From Favolaschia claudopus (Eukaryota; Basidiomycota; Agaricomycetes; Agaricales; Mycenaceae): a stretch of 64,000 bases of DNA. Location of the stretch: positions 310,001 through 374,000 of the forward strand of contig JAWWNJ010000156.1 in assembly GCA_037176885.1 (NCBI GenBank), written 5' to 3'. The first letter of the stretch is position 1; each line of letters starts with the position of its first letter. Position numbers and translations under genes: made by a program. Shown here one piece after another: positions 11,801 to 21,232 of the stretch. A model generated the notes under the pieces. The model did not search any database and was not told the DNA's origin. It saw only the letters and a list, made by a program, of their open reading frames with translations.

Positions 11801-12699
11801 CCCATGTGGAATATAGAATGAATGAAGCGACAGTCACAAGACACTTGAATTACTTCTACAGATACAGAGAATTTGATTATTTAGTGTTTATTGGCGCCGC
11901 CGCCACTGCGACGACCAGTGGACGTTCCTTCACCCTTGTCTTGAGGCTCATTCGCTTGTTGGTCAAGCTTGCGGAAGTGTTGGTACTACTGGGAGCCTGA
12001 TCTCCAAAGAAGCCAGTAAATTTGAGGCGCGCGGGAGTACCGGTGTTTACTGCCAAAGCTTTCAGTGGATTACATGAAGAGGAAAGGCCAGGAACATATC
12101 AATTTTAGTCGGACTCTCCTCAGCCTTCGGCGCCGTCGAAGAGGCATTGCCGAGAAATGTCACCTTCTCGATGTCAACAATAAAATGCTTGACTGAGCGA
12201 TCGCCGTTCAGTTTGCGTTCAGTTCAAGCCCGGTGAGGAAGCCTTCCACCGAAACACTCTTTCCCTTCCCTGGAATGGGTTTGTACTTCTCCCATCTCGG
12301 TGTTGCAGGGAATACACAGTGAACCGGGAAGGCATTGTCTGGGGTTTTTGTCGCAGAAAGGTACTGCTCGGCTTTGATATCAAAAGTCGAGTTAGGTTTA
12401 TCGCTGTCGCTGGGAACACCGCAGACGTGAACGGTAGCATGGGTGCGGATGTTGAGGCTGCCCGGGGAGCCAAGAGGAATGATCTAGGGGAAGATATTAG
12501 GGCAAGAAATACAAAAGCGAGGTAGATAATACATACCGAGAGAATGTCTCCGAAGAAGTGATAATCGAGAGGAGCAAGCTCCTGGGAGTAGACCTCGAAA
12601 GTTGATGTGGTACGTGCCGACTGTAAACATAAGTACATGAATGATATGAGAAGGTGTTTTAACACACCTGAATGACCACGCAATAGCACCCAACATCGG

Positions 12700-12778
12700 T
12701 GGAGTGGGCCACCCCGTGTCGCTAGAGGGAGCCAAGGGCCGTGAGGCCAAAGCTATCGATATGGCGCTGGCTAAGCAC
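12700..12778 (+). repeat. 79-bp direct repeat inside the insertion, copy 1
   Basis: Starts TGGAGTGGGCCACCCCGTGT and ends GGCTAAGCAC; identical by eye to 13942-14020. It forms the left end of the insertion. Confidence 0.85.
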
Positions 12779-13456
12779 TATGAATTTTTGAGGTCGAGTC
12801 GGAGAACATGCTTTTGGTGTAGAGTACGTGCGAAAACAATTATGACGCGGGCGCGGGCGTGTGGAGCGCTTGTGACGATGCTGGAGACTCGCAAACGGCC
12901 GACAGTCCCCGGAGCGCAAGGCGGAAAAGTCACGGACAAACGGAGGAGATGGCGCGGGGAGAACCTTTTGATTTTCGAGCTCGTCATCGGAAATGGTCGA
13001 TAGAGAAGCAGGGGATAAGGGCAGAATGCTATTGTTGAAAGCGGGACTTGTCTGCGCCGAGGTAGATGTGGTGAAACCGGAAAGAGAATCATGTGAGAAC
13101 GTCTGAGTAGAAGCAGAAACACAGCGCGGAGGATCGATAGACGCCTGAACGGCAACAGATACGGCACCGGGCTTTTGCTGCGCTGCCTTGGCTAGCCCGA
13201 GATCCATCCCCGCCTTCAACCCCTCGCGCTTTCCGTCCTTGTAAGCCTCCTTCCTTATACGCTCGACGTCAACACAATCCATCCCATTGGAGAATCCCAA
13301 ACCAGCAACAAACTCGATCAAGGAGCGAAGTGATATGTCCAAATCACTGCTACGCGCCTGGGATGGGAGGGGCTCGAGGACATGTGCGACGAGACCCGGA
13401 ATGCGTGATCGAATCAACGACATAAACGAGTCGTGAGCAGGGTCGGAGTCGGACAT
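12722..13456 (-). CDS. Unknown 244-residue protein inside the insertion
   Basis: An ATG at 13456 opens a frame to 12722. The first 110 or so residues look coding: MSDSDPAHDSFMSLI, then SLIEFVAGLGFSNGMD, then a charged helix RIRKEAYKDGKREGLKAG. A Ser/Thr/Pro-rich middle follows. The C-terminal 80 residues run through the 79-bp repeat and are basic and low-complexity, so they are probably read-through. No domain is recognised. It could be element-encoded or a captured host fragment. Confidence 0.4.
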   Translation of the reverse strand: MSDSDPAHDSFMSLIRSRIPGLVAHVLEPLPSQARSSDLDISLRSLIEFVAGLGFSNGMDCVDVERIRKEAYKDGKREGLKAGMDLGLAKAAQQKPGAVSVAVQASIDPPRCVSASTQTFSHDSLSGFTTSTSAQTSPAFNNSILPLSPASLSTISDDELENQKVLPAPSPPFVRDFSALRSGDCRPFASLQHRHKRSTRPRPRHNCFRTYSTPKACSPTRPQKFIVLSQRHIDSFGLTALGSL

Positions 13457-13941
13457 GATGAGAATGGGGGCGGGGAAGGGGAAGAAGAGTCGAAGCAGTG
13501 GTGTGTCTGGCGCTGTCCTCGGGTGCGCTAAAAACGCGAGTCGCGCTGATTGCGCAAAGAAAATATCGCGGTAGGTCGCAGGAGCTCGCAGGAGTCACAG
13601 AAAATCACAGAATATCGCAAAGAAACCGCAGAATATCGCAGGGCGCGCGGGGCGCAGTCGATGTTACTCTAGATGGTCGCCGGTAGGCGCTCGCAACACG
13701 GAAAGATCGCTAAAGTCGGGGACAGCTGCCGTCTCACTAAAGCACAGATCGCAGGCGATTGAGCCGATCGGTGGTGATCTTGCCGTATCTGAAGTGTCGG
13801 AAGCAGTGACGATGGCCGTGGATAGGCCAATGAGAGTCGCAGAGGCTGGAGAGCGCTGGGGAAAAGCTGATGATCGCAGAAGATCGGCCAGAGAAAAAGC
13901 TGAGTGGTGGCGTGGGTCGAATCGCACTCTCGTCACCAAAA

Positions 13942-14020
13942 TGGAGTGGGCCACCCCGTGTCGCTAGAGGGAGCCAAGGGCCGTGAGGCCAAAGCTATCG
14001 ATATGGCGCTGGCTAAGCAC
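13942..14020 (+). repeat. 79-bp direct repeat inside the insertion, copy 2
   Basis: Identical by eye to 12700-12778 at an offset of 1242 bp. Because it lies 76 bp inside the right end, the outer element may have been entered or extended by a second copy of itself. Confidence 0.85.
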
Positions 14021-14322
14021 AAGATGATGACTAACACATGAGAAGCTACTGACAAACACGACCAACACGGTGTGGTGTGGGCCTCAGCCCACCACCACAT
14101 CGGCAAAGTCCTGATTGTCGGAATTGAAATAGCGAAGTGAGCCGATGGCCGCGCCTATAGAGGATCCCAAGTAGATTTGACCGTCGAAGACCACAGTCTT
14201 CGTCTTTTCAATGACGCGGGCGTTCTCGAGAACAGCAAGGGCAGCAAAGATGGAAGCAGAAGACATGTTGTATGAGTGTTGTTGTCGTTTTGGAAGTTGG
14301 GTTTGAGAGGGAAAGCGCCCAA

Positions 14323-14330
14323 GCTTTATA
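14323..14330 (-). promoter_or_regulatory. TATA box of the interrupted minus-strand gene
   Basis: TATAAAGC on the minus strand lies 57 bp above the ATG at 14266, followed by a pyrimidine-rich leader ending CATACAACATG. Spacing and leader fit a fungal core promoter. Confidence 0.55.
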
Positions 14331-14534
14331 GAGGCCCGAAGAGATACGTCAGTGGAACCCAGTGTGGAGACGCGCGGAGAAAATACTATGTATCAACAAT
14401 ATGCGAACACCTAAGCGTACCCAAAACTTGTCATGTTACCGTTCCATTCTCCAGAGATCACCCCTTACCGTGAAATGGAGTGGTGGAGCAGAGCACAAGG
14501 AATGACGAAGTGTGACGTCCGGCCCCCAAATTGA

Positions 14535-15318
14535 TCAGACGGGGGATACGTTAAAGGAATGCCGAATTGGAGATGCAGATATCCGCAAAATGGACTCAAA
14601 AACGCGGTAGAGTGGGTATCCGTCAGTATCCATTGATGTATAGGCCTGAAATGGTTTCGGAAAGAATTTTGTGCACCGGCTATTTTCCATGCAAGGGGCT
14701 CGAGGATTCAGAGCCCCGCACGGGCCATGTACCATACATCTCTGCACAGTTTCGAAAAGGAGCGGGTGAGTTTCGGGGTCGGGCCACTGCGCCCAGATGG
14801 CGGAGTTGATGTCGTCTGGGTTAAGGAGCTTATGCGGATGGCGAAGGAACACCAGAAGGTGCATGTGGGGAAGGCCGCGCTTTTGGAACTCGATGGTGTA
14901 CATGAAGGCTGCGCAGTCCCCAAAGTTACATTTGTAAATCTCCTTGACGATCGATTTCTTCTTGAGTTCGAAGATACGCGCTACCAAATCAGGTCGATCG
15001 TAAGACGATTGACCATGAAGAAGGGCGCGAGTGACTTCGCTCCATTGTGGGTTGGCTGTAACAGTAATAAAGAGATCAACCTTCGGGTACATGATCAGCA
15101 AAGAAAAGAAGCACAACAATTCAGCATTCTTACCTTGCGGAAGTATCGAGCGATTGCCAAAGCATCTTGGTACCGCTGTTGCATGTGTCGAGGACCTCCA
15201 ATGTAAGAAGAAGGAGGAATGAAACGTCGGCCGAGTTCATGTAGATCCACCGCGTCGTCGCGATTGGAGATGGCGTCCTCCAGTCCGCTGTATAGGGATG
15301 CACGAACGTACTGGGAAA
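14535..15318 (-). pseudogene. Helitron Rep (HUH endonuclease) N-terminal fragment
   Basis: The upstream exon (about 15318 to 15134) reads ISQYVRASLYSGLEDAISN and RRFIPPSSYIGGPRHMQQRY. A 53-nt intron (15081-15133) joins it to VDLFITVTANPQWSEVT, DRPDLVARIFELKKK, EFQKRGLPHMHLLVFLRHP and CTKFFPKPFQAYT. The PHMHLL motif supplies the two histidines of the HUH site. The order matches Helitron_like_N proteins. It ends at about 14535 without the second half of Rep or any helicase, and its N-terminus is cut by a Copia Gag fragment at about 15320. Non-functional. Confidence 0.85.
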
Positions 15319-15324
15319 TCACCT

Positions 15325-15798
15325 ATGGTGAAGAGGCGGCAAATGATCAAGGCGGTGTGGCCAACGCGCTCGCAGCGGCTACTAATAGCCTCACCTGCAG
15401 CAACTGCTCCGTCATCGGCCACACAAAGGAACGTTGCTGGGCTCTTGGTGGTGGGCAGGAAGGGCAGGCACGCGGACGTTGGGTCGCCCCGCCCGGTAAA
15501 GAGCCTCGTCCCCAATTCATTGAAGCTGCGAGGGCTGCCAGAGCTGCCCGCCGCAACGAGCACCCCCTCGGCCGCTACCGCTTCCGTTGCTCCTGCTACT
15601 ACTGCGCCACCGGCCCCAGTTGCTGCCTACACCTCGCCCATGTCGGTGTACGCGCTTGGTACGACTCTTGACGAGGGTACGTCGCACGCCTTATCACCGG
15701 CCTGTGCGTACGATGACATGCTCCCCAGATCTAGACGTGGAGGGTCAAACTCTACCGTTCTAAAGGGAGCTGTTATGGTTGCGGACCGAACTTCGTGA
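15325..15798 (+). pseudogene. Copia-type Gag C-terminal fragment with zinc knuckle
   Basis: One frame carries ANALAAATNSLTCSNCS with the knuckle C-x2-C-x4-H-x4-C (CSNCSVIGHTKERC) and a Gly-rich tail. After about 15485 the frame shifts and an Ala/Pro/Thr-rich linker runs to the stop near 15798. This combination is typical of basidiomycete Copia Gag. No protease follows. It abuts the Helitron fragment, so one inserted into the other or both were joined by deletion. Confidence 0.7.
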
Positions 15799-16371
15799 CC
15801 AGTCGCAGTCCCAATTTGGTAATTGATACTGTCACGTCAGTTTTCATTGAGACATCCTGGGATTGTGTAAATAGCATTGCAAGAAGGTAATCTACAAACG
15901 TACTGGAGCAAAACTTCGAAAAATCGGTTTTCCATGTTTGCACGGCAATTTCGCGCTTTTGATTGCGGATCACTCGGACCGGTGGCTGTGCAGCAGCATC
16001 AATGTCGCCTCATTCAAGAGATTTCACTTTCACTGTGGGGTCCGGAAGAAGGGGTTCGGGATTGCAGAGGCAGAATGGCAGAGAAAAACTTGATTAGCTG
16101 CCTCAAATTCGTGAGTTTAGTACACACAATTTTGGTTTTTCGCTGTTCAAATTTCGCGTTTTGTAACCCTAAGTTAGGAGTACCTCCGATTCCTCTGAAA
16201 TAAAAATTTCACCTATAAACCATACCCTAGTTCCTGCTAAATCTCGAATCCCGAAGGATTTTGAGCAAAATTGCGACTGGTCATGAAGTTTTGGCCGCAA
16301 CCATATGTACCTGCATCTACGTGGGTCCAATCTTCCAGCTAAAAATGAAGACTTCGGATTCCTTCGTTTTC
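15799..16371. other. Gap leading into desert B
   Basis: No gene is recognised. From about 16300 the words GTGGGTCCA and CAGCT begin to recur, the first traces of the tandem array that follows. Confidence 0.4.
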
Positions 16372-17215
16372 GTGGATCCTGCATTCAAGCTGACGTTCAC
16401 GATTCCCGAATTCCCCCATTTGCTGGGGTCCAGCCCTTAGGCTGATGCTCAAGACTTCCGAATTCCTGCGTTTTCGTGGGTCCAGCATTCAAGCTGACGT
16501 TCACGATTCACGAATTCCCGCATATCTGTGGGTCCAGCGTTCAAGCTGAAGTTCTAAACTTCCAAATTTCCGCATCGGTTCAGCATTTCAGCTGACGTTC
16601 ACGAAGTCCAGCATTCAAGCTGGCGTTCACGATTTCCGAATTCCTGCACTCCTGTGGGTCCAGCACTAACGCTGCAGCCTTTCAAGACTTCCGAATTCCT
16701 GCGTTGTTGTGGGTCCAGCATTCAAGCTGATGTTCAAGACTTCCTAACTCCTGCGTTATCGTGGGTCCAGCGTTCAAGCTATCGTTCCCAATTCCCCGAT
16801 TCCTGCATTCCCGTGGTTCCAGCGCCAACGCTGACGTTCACGACGCACGCATCCCGGAGTCCAGCCTTTAAGCCGACGCTCAAGACTTGAGAACTCCTGG
16901 GTTAACGTGGCTCCAGCAGTAGGGGCGCTCAATTCTCAGCTCGTCAGCTCGTCTCATCCAGAAAATAATTAATTCCCTGATGAGCTGATGAGACGGTGAT
17001 CCCACTCCGCCTCTCGCTCCACTCCTCGTCATATTTTGATCAATCCATCAGCAAATTAATTATTTTCTGTACGAGACGAGCTGACGAGCTAAGAATTGAG
17101 CGCCTCTAGTCAAGCTGACGTCCACAGTCCGCCAATTCCTGCATTCCCGCGCGGCTAGCATGGAAGCTGACGTTCAAATTTGCCGGATTCCTGTATCTCT
17201 ACGTATTCAATCTCC
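16372..17215 (+). repeat. Degenerate tandem array, more than ten ~45-75-bp units
   Basis: The core GTGGGTCCAGCATTCAAGCT plus GACGTTCACGATT and CCGAATTCCTGC recurs near 16372, 16474, 16530, 16600, 16656, 16714, 16760, 16813, 16860, 16905 and 17150. Spacing varies and each copy has several substitutions. It heads desert B in the same way the 8.25-kb array heads desert A. Confidence 0.8.
16922..17106. mobile_element. 185-bp MITE with TA target duplication
   Basis: Left end GGGGCGCTCAATTCTCAGCT and right end, inverted, GAGGCGCTCAATTCTTAGCT; about 48 of 53 bases of the two arms match. TA flanks both sides (16920-16921 and 17107-17108). It sits inside a unit of the tandem array, and removing it with one TA restores the array word CCAGCA-TCAAGCTGACG. 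It carries no coding. Confidence 0.88.
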
Positions 17216-19640
17216 CCACTGACATTAACGACTGCCGAACTCGCCCATTCCCGTGTTTACATGCGCTGATCTCTGCGTTTTCGCGCAATTCTTTTGTAAT
17301 CACCTTCTTGTAATACGTTTCATGCTCCATGGATCAAGTAATTCACTCGTTGCGCTCACATTCCAACCTTATGCACACCTGGTACTCATGCCCTGCACTC
17401 TTCCTTTCACCCATGAATGCCGGATTCGATATCTCGGGCCTTCAGCTTCGAATTTCACTATGTTCCCCAGCCACAAGACTACCATCATGTCGGCAAATCA
17501 TGTTGGCCACTTCTGTAATCTTTTATCCGGACATGTTCGATTCCAACAGTTCAAGCGGCATCTGCGCGTTTACGTTCATCTCACTCTCACACTCATGTAG
17601 CTTACAAGCCCTGAGTCCGCATTCACGATTCAATCTTACCCCAACTGCATCCCCACTTTCATATTTTTCAGTCTTCACAGTGACGAATCCCGACCTCTCA
17701 CACAAGGGCAACAGCCTTTCTCGCAGATTATTTTCAATGTTCAAGAATCAACGCGCGCACTCCACATTCAACTGGCATTTCTATTTTCCAAGTTCGAATG
17801 CACTAGTGAGTTATCGAATCAAGTCTTGGGCTCGCGATTCGGCCTGACGTTCAAAGCTCCCATGACGGGAAATTCAAGACCATATTTTCACCATTCACCA
17901 GTCAAGTATCTCGCGTTCAAGATTCGTTCTGCATGCCACGTAGTGGGGATATACCCCCCTTCTAATACCTTTCAACATCATCGCTCAAGATTCATTGTTA
18001 ATGATTCGATTTTCTGATCTACAGTGTATTCCGCAAACTGGGGATTGCTACCGAGCATTTTAAATTGCAACTCTTACGAGCTCCTTGTTCATTCTTCAAC
18101 CACCCTCATTTCCGGATGTCTAGTTTATCAACTTGGGCAATAACTACTGACGACGTAACCATCAACTCCACGGATCTTCAAAGCTTCATCGGCGATAGAG
18201 TTCCTTACAGTAGCGGCCTAATCTTCATTCAATCAACCACCCGCCAATCCTGATCCCTCTTTTTTTACCCGGCTTCGAACGTGACGTGCGACTTCACCGT
18301 TTATTTATCCAGTCGTTCGCTGGCGTATGCTGCGCATTCTGACTCCTCATCTCCTTCGAATTCCATTCAATACACGCGAAACGTTATCTCACACGGTGAC
18401 ACCGCGAATTGGGTTTGGTTACCTACTTCTACAAGCGACAATCCCTCTACGTTCTCTTCGTATCTAAGCTCTCTGTTTCATGCTTCACATCGGCAACACC
18501 TGGTTCAAGATCTCGAATACCTTGACTTCTCAAATTCTTTTCCCTTAGGCTCCATTCAAGCCCAGCACGGGCCGCATGCCTTTCGATAGCCAGCAAGTGA
18601 AGCACATTATTCCAAATTCGTTTGGATACCATTTTATGTTCTGTTGTCAGCAGTATCCGCGGATTTCAACTCCACAGTCTCCACTTTCTAGCGCACGCTC
18701 TATGCTCTCTTCCCAACGTCAACTCCAGCACCTCCTGCTGTTACAATCTGCGCTTGAGCCTCCATTCAGCTGCAGATACCAAACACAGCGTCGTGCTACC
18801 CATTCGCAACTTCACATGCCAAAATTGTCCCCGTGTTGAATATTTATTATGTCACGTCGGATATTACCCACCTCGAACCAAAATTTGCAAAATCTCTATC
18901 AGCACTCCATGATTGTTGACCCACTTCAAGCGAATACTTACCGCTGTCGTTCGAACTGAAGATTTGTAAAAATTCAACTCCTTCGCTGAATGCGTTCTCT
19001 ACCGGATTCCTCACTCGCCCTTCAACGAACACACACGTTACGAATTGGGCTTACTTTTGATATTCAGAGTTTTCATCATCGAACAGGCATCTGATAATGT
19101 TCGCCATTCACGTACGCTGGCGACTTCATCCTCATCCAACGGCGATACCCAACCGGTTGACAAATTAATAATCACCTTCATCGACGTCACGTCCCCAGCG
19201 TTTGTGCGACTTAGGCCATTGGGCTCGACAACTATATGCTCACAAGAACCCTATGTCACAACTGGAACACTTCATTTCACCTTGCTGCGTCTCGCGGAAT
19301 GAATGTTCAGTTCAAGGCGCAACGCCACCGCAGCTCATTGGCCTCAACCCATTTTCAACGGCCACTGTACCTTGACGACTCTTGGCTGTCTTCTCATCTC
19401 CGTGACTATATCAACTCATCTACTTCTCGGCCGAATCAATTCCACGGCGACTGACGGTGACACTTTTTCAAACAATCTGATATGCACAGATCGATCGAGG
19501 TTGAACTCTCAGTCTACTTCACTTTCAAGCGCTATCCACTCTCTGCCAGTTCTCGCTTCCCGTAGTTCGTGCGATCTGCGAGATTCACGAGCGTGGTCTT
19601 ACCCTCAGCCCCAAAAAAATTGAGAAATGCAAGCCACTTT
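17216..19640. other. ORF-free desert B
   Basis: About 2.4 kb with no recognised family and no frame that looks coding. Composition and word use resemble desert A (8614-11640). Confidence 0.5.
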
Positions 19641-19644
19641 ATAA

Positions 19645-19815
19645 TTTGGGAGCCGCCTTCTCTTGTGGGTTAGCCGCGGGCGCTTGGGTTGCCCTCGTCT
19701 GGGCGTCTCTGTTTTGGGTTCATCCTCGCGCATCCCATCGCCCCACGCCCCGGGCGCCGGCGGTTCAAGTTTGTCACCGCCGTGTGTTCCCCACACCCAC
19801 ACCTATGTGGCTGTC
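19645..19815 (+). repeat. GC-rich terminal repeat, copy 2
   Basis: Diverged relative of 11641-11800, sharing GCCGCCTTCT at the start and CGCGCATCCC-TCGCCC in the middle. It separates desert B from the Gypsy remnant to its right. Confidence 0.55.
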
Positions 19816-20925
19816 TCCTTCTCTGACCGAACAAAGCATTGAACAAAATCCACGTTTTGAAAGGTACGACTCCAGGTAGGCGTCGCATGATACGTAATCG
19901 CAGCGATCTTTTCACCCTCAAGATAGACTTCAAATTTAATGCCTCCTTGAGAGCGAGAGCTTCCCGTTCAGTTGGTGAGTAGCTCCGTTCCGGCGACTTT
20001 AAAACTCGAGACCAATAGGCGATAACTCGTTCAATGTAGACAGCTGTGTCTTCAAAATCCACAGCCCAAGATCCAGTGGGTGGAATATCATCGAAACCTT
20101 TCATTGAAGTGACGATTTGAGGAATTGAATCCCCGGCTTTGAAGGCTTTCTCCAGTCGTTCGATAGCCTTCGTTCCTCGCAAGTCACGAATTTTGATGGG
20201 TTGAACTTGCTGTAGAATTCCCGCAATGCCGTAGTCGAGTAAACACGGTAGGGCAGGCCAGGAATTGCATATCCCCGAACAGGTGCGCTGGTCAACACGG
20301 TTTTGCACAATTCAAACGCAACTCCGTCCAATTCCAAGGGACATCCTTCTTCAAACAACGGCAGCGCAAGGCGCGTAGACTGGCACGCACGAAGAAAAAT
20401 ACACCATCATGCCCAAGAAAGTTTGAAGCTCGGAAGCGTTCCTGGGCACTTCAAGATCGATAATGGCATCAACCTTTTCTTTGTGAGTCGAGAGTCCAAG
20501 TCGCGAAACTTTCTGACCCAGGAACATCAAGGATTAATATCCTATTGGGGCTGGGCATCCGCGGTTCCCAAAGTGGATTGTATGTGCATGTTTGTTCTCG
20601 GCCAAAGTCCAAAAACGGGTGGTTTTTGGATCGTTTCATCCACTTCCGCAACCAAGCCATTTCTCACCAAGGTCAATGATTCATATCGAGCTATACATGC
20701 TTAGGTATGGCTATCTCAATGCACAGAATTTTTGGACAAGTATTCAGCACCCTGCACTGCGCATTTTGTTTCGGATTTTTGACAATATCCACTGGCAAGC
20801 CATACAGCGTCAACGCATAGAAAAACTACAGAAATCGGGGAGAGTGAGGCCTGATATATTAAGTTTGCTCCAGTCAAGTTTCAAAACAGTACACCAACAG
20901 TACACTTCGACTCGGAATGGCTAGT
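19816..20925 (-). pseudogene. Ty3/Gypsy reverse transcriptase-RNase H fragment
   Basis: On the minus strand, pieces in order are RNASELQTFLGMMVYFSS-like (about 20440-20390), TSAPVRGYAIPGLPYRVYS (about 20300-20230), KAIERLEKAFKAGDSIPQ and RVIAYWSRVLKSPERSYS followed by TEREALALKEAL (RNase H start, about 20030-19930). Several frameshifts and stops are present, and the frame degrades toward 19816. The subfamily differs from the 24.9-43.6-kb Gypsy element, whose RNase H reads SRYSQPKLELYGL. A truncated, dead copy. Confidence 0.7.
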
Positions 20926-20932
20926 TTCATAG

Positions 20933-21137
20933 TGTGACGGATCGGCGTTCGCATCCGCTCACGGCGAGATCTGCCCGTTTCATCCCCATGACTCCATGTA
21001 CACAGCCTCGATTTTCCTGTATAAGTAGTTTAGTTCTTGTCGTAGTAGCTTTTCCCTTGGTCAATCCAGTACTTACACCAGTTCTTTTTGTTTGATCCAC
21101 TTGTGCCGGAACTCGACTCGCCTTCGCTTCCGTCACA
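20933..21137 (+). repeat. 5' LTR of the Gag-only element
   Basis: 205 bp, TGTGACGG...CGTCACA. It contains a TATA-like TATAAGTAG near 21021, a plausible core promoter. Confidence 0.92.
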
Positions 21138-21232
21138 TCTTTTGAACTGAACCAAGTCTCTAGACTGTCGACGCTCTTGACTACGCCTTCCCCCGACCTT
21201 CTCTGACCCCTCTGAGCTCGACACCGACCCCG

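Larger units (their letters stand above)
12700..14096. mobile_element. 1.4-kb insertion with 7-bp target duplication ACATCGG
   Basis: ACATCGG occurs at 12693-12699 and 14097-14103. Keeping one copy and removing the rest restores the reading frame of the host gene exactly (DFADV joined to GCYCVV). The ends form an imperfect inverted repeat: TGGAGTGGGC at the left and GGTGGTGGGC as the reverse complement of the right. A 7-8-bp duplication with such ends fits hAT-like elements, but the superfamily is inferred. Confidence 0.75.
11888..14266 (-). pseudogene. Unknown protein, possible beta-barrel/OB-like fold; interrupted by an insertion
   Basis: The ATG at 14266 lies about 57 bp below a TATA-like TATAAAG. 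The first exon starts MSSASIFAALAVLEN and reads to DFADV, where a 1.4-kb insertion (12700-14096) enters. Past it the frame resumes as GCYCVVIQ, then introns at 12621-12667 and 12484-12536 join exons containing FEVYSQELAPLDYHFFGD, TFDIKAEQYLSA, PRWEKYKPIPGK and VEGFLTGLELN. Near 12072 one missing base shifts the frame, and the Gly-rich tail is in another frame. Alternating hydrophobic strands suggest a small beta-barrel, perhaps an OB-fold nucleic-acid binder, but this is inference. It lies just 3' of a Helitron Rep fragment on the same strand and could be element cargo. Confidence 0.6.

Noticed and set aside
17253..18912. Several 60-170-residue ORFs in desert B
   Set aside because: Ser/His/Pro-rich composition typical of chance frames in C/T-rich DNA, with no splice structure or motif.
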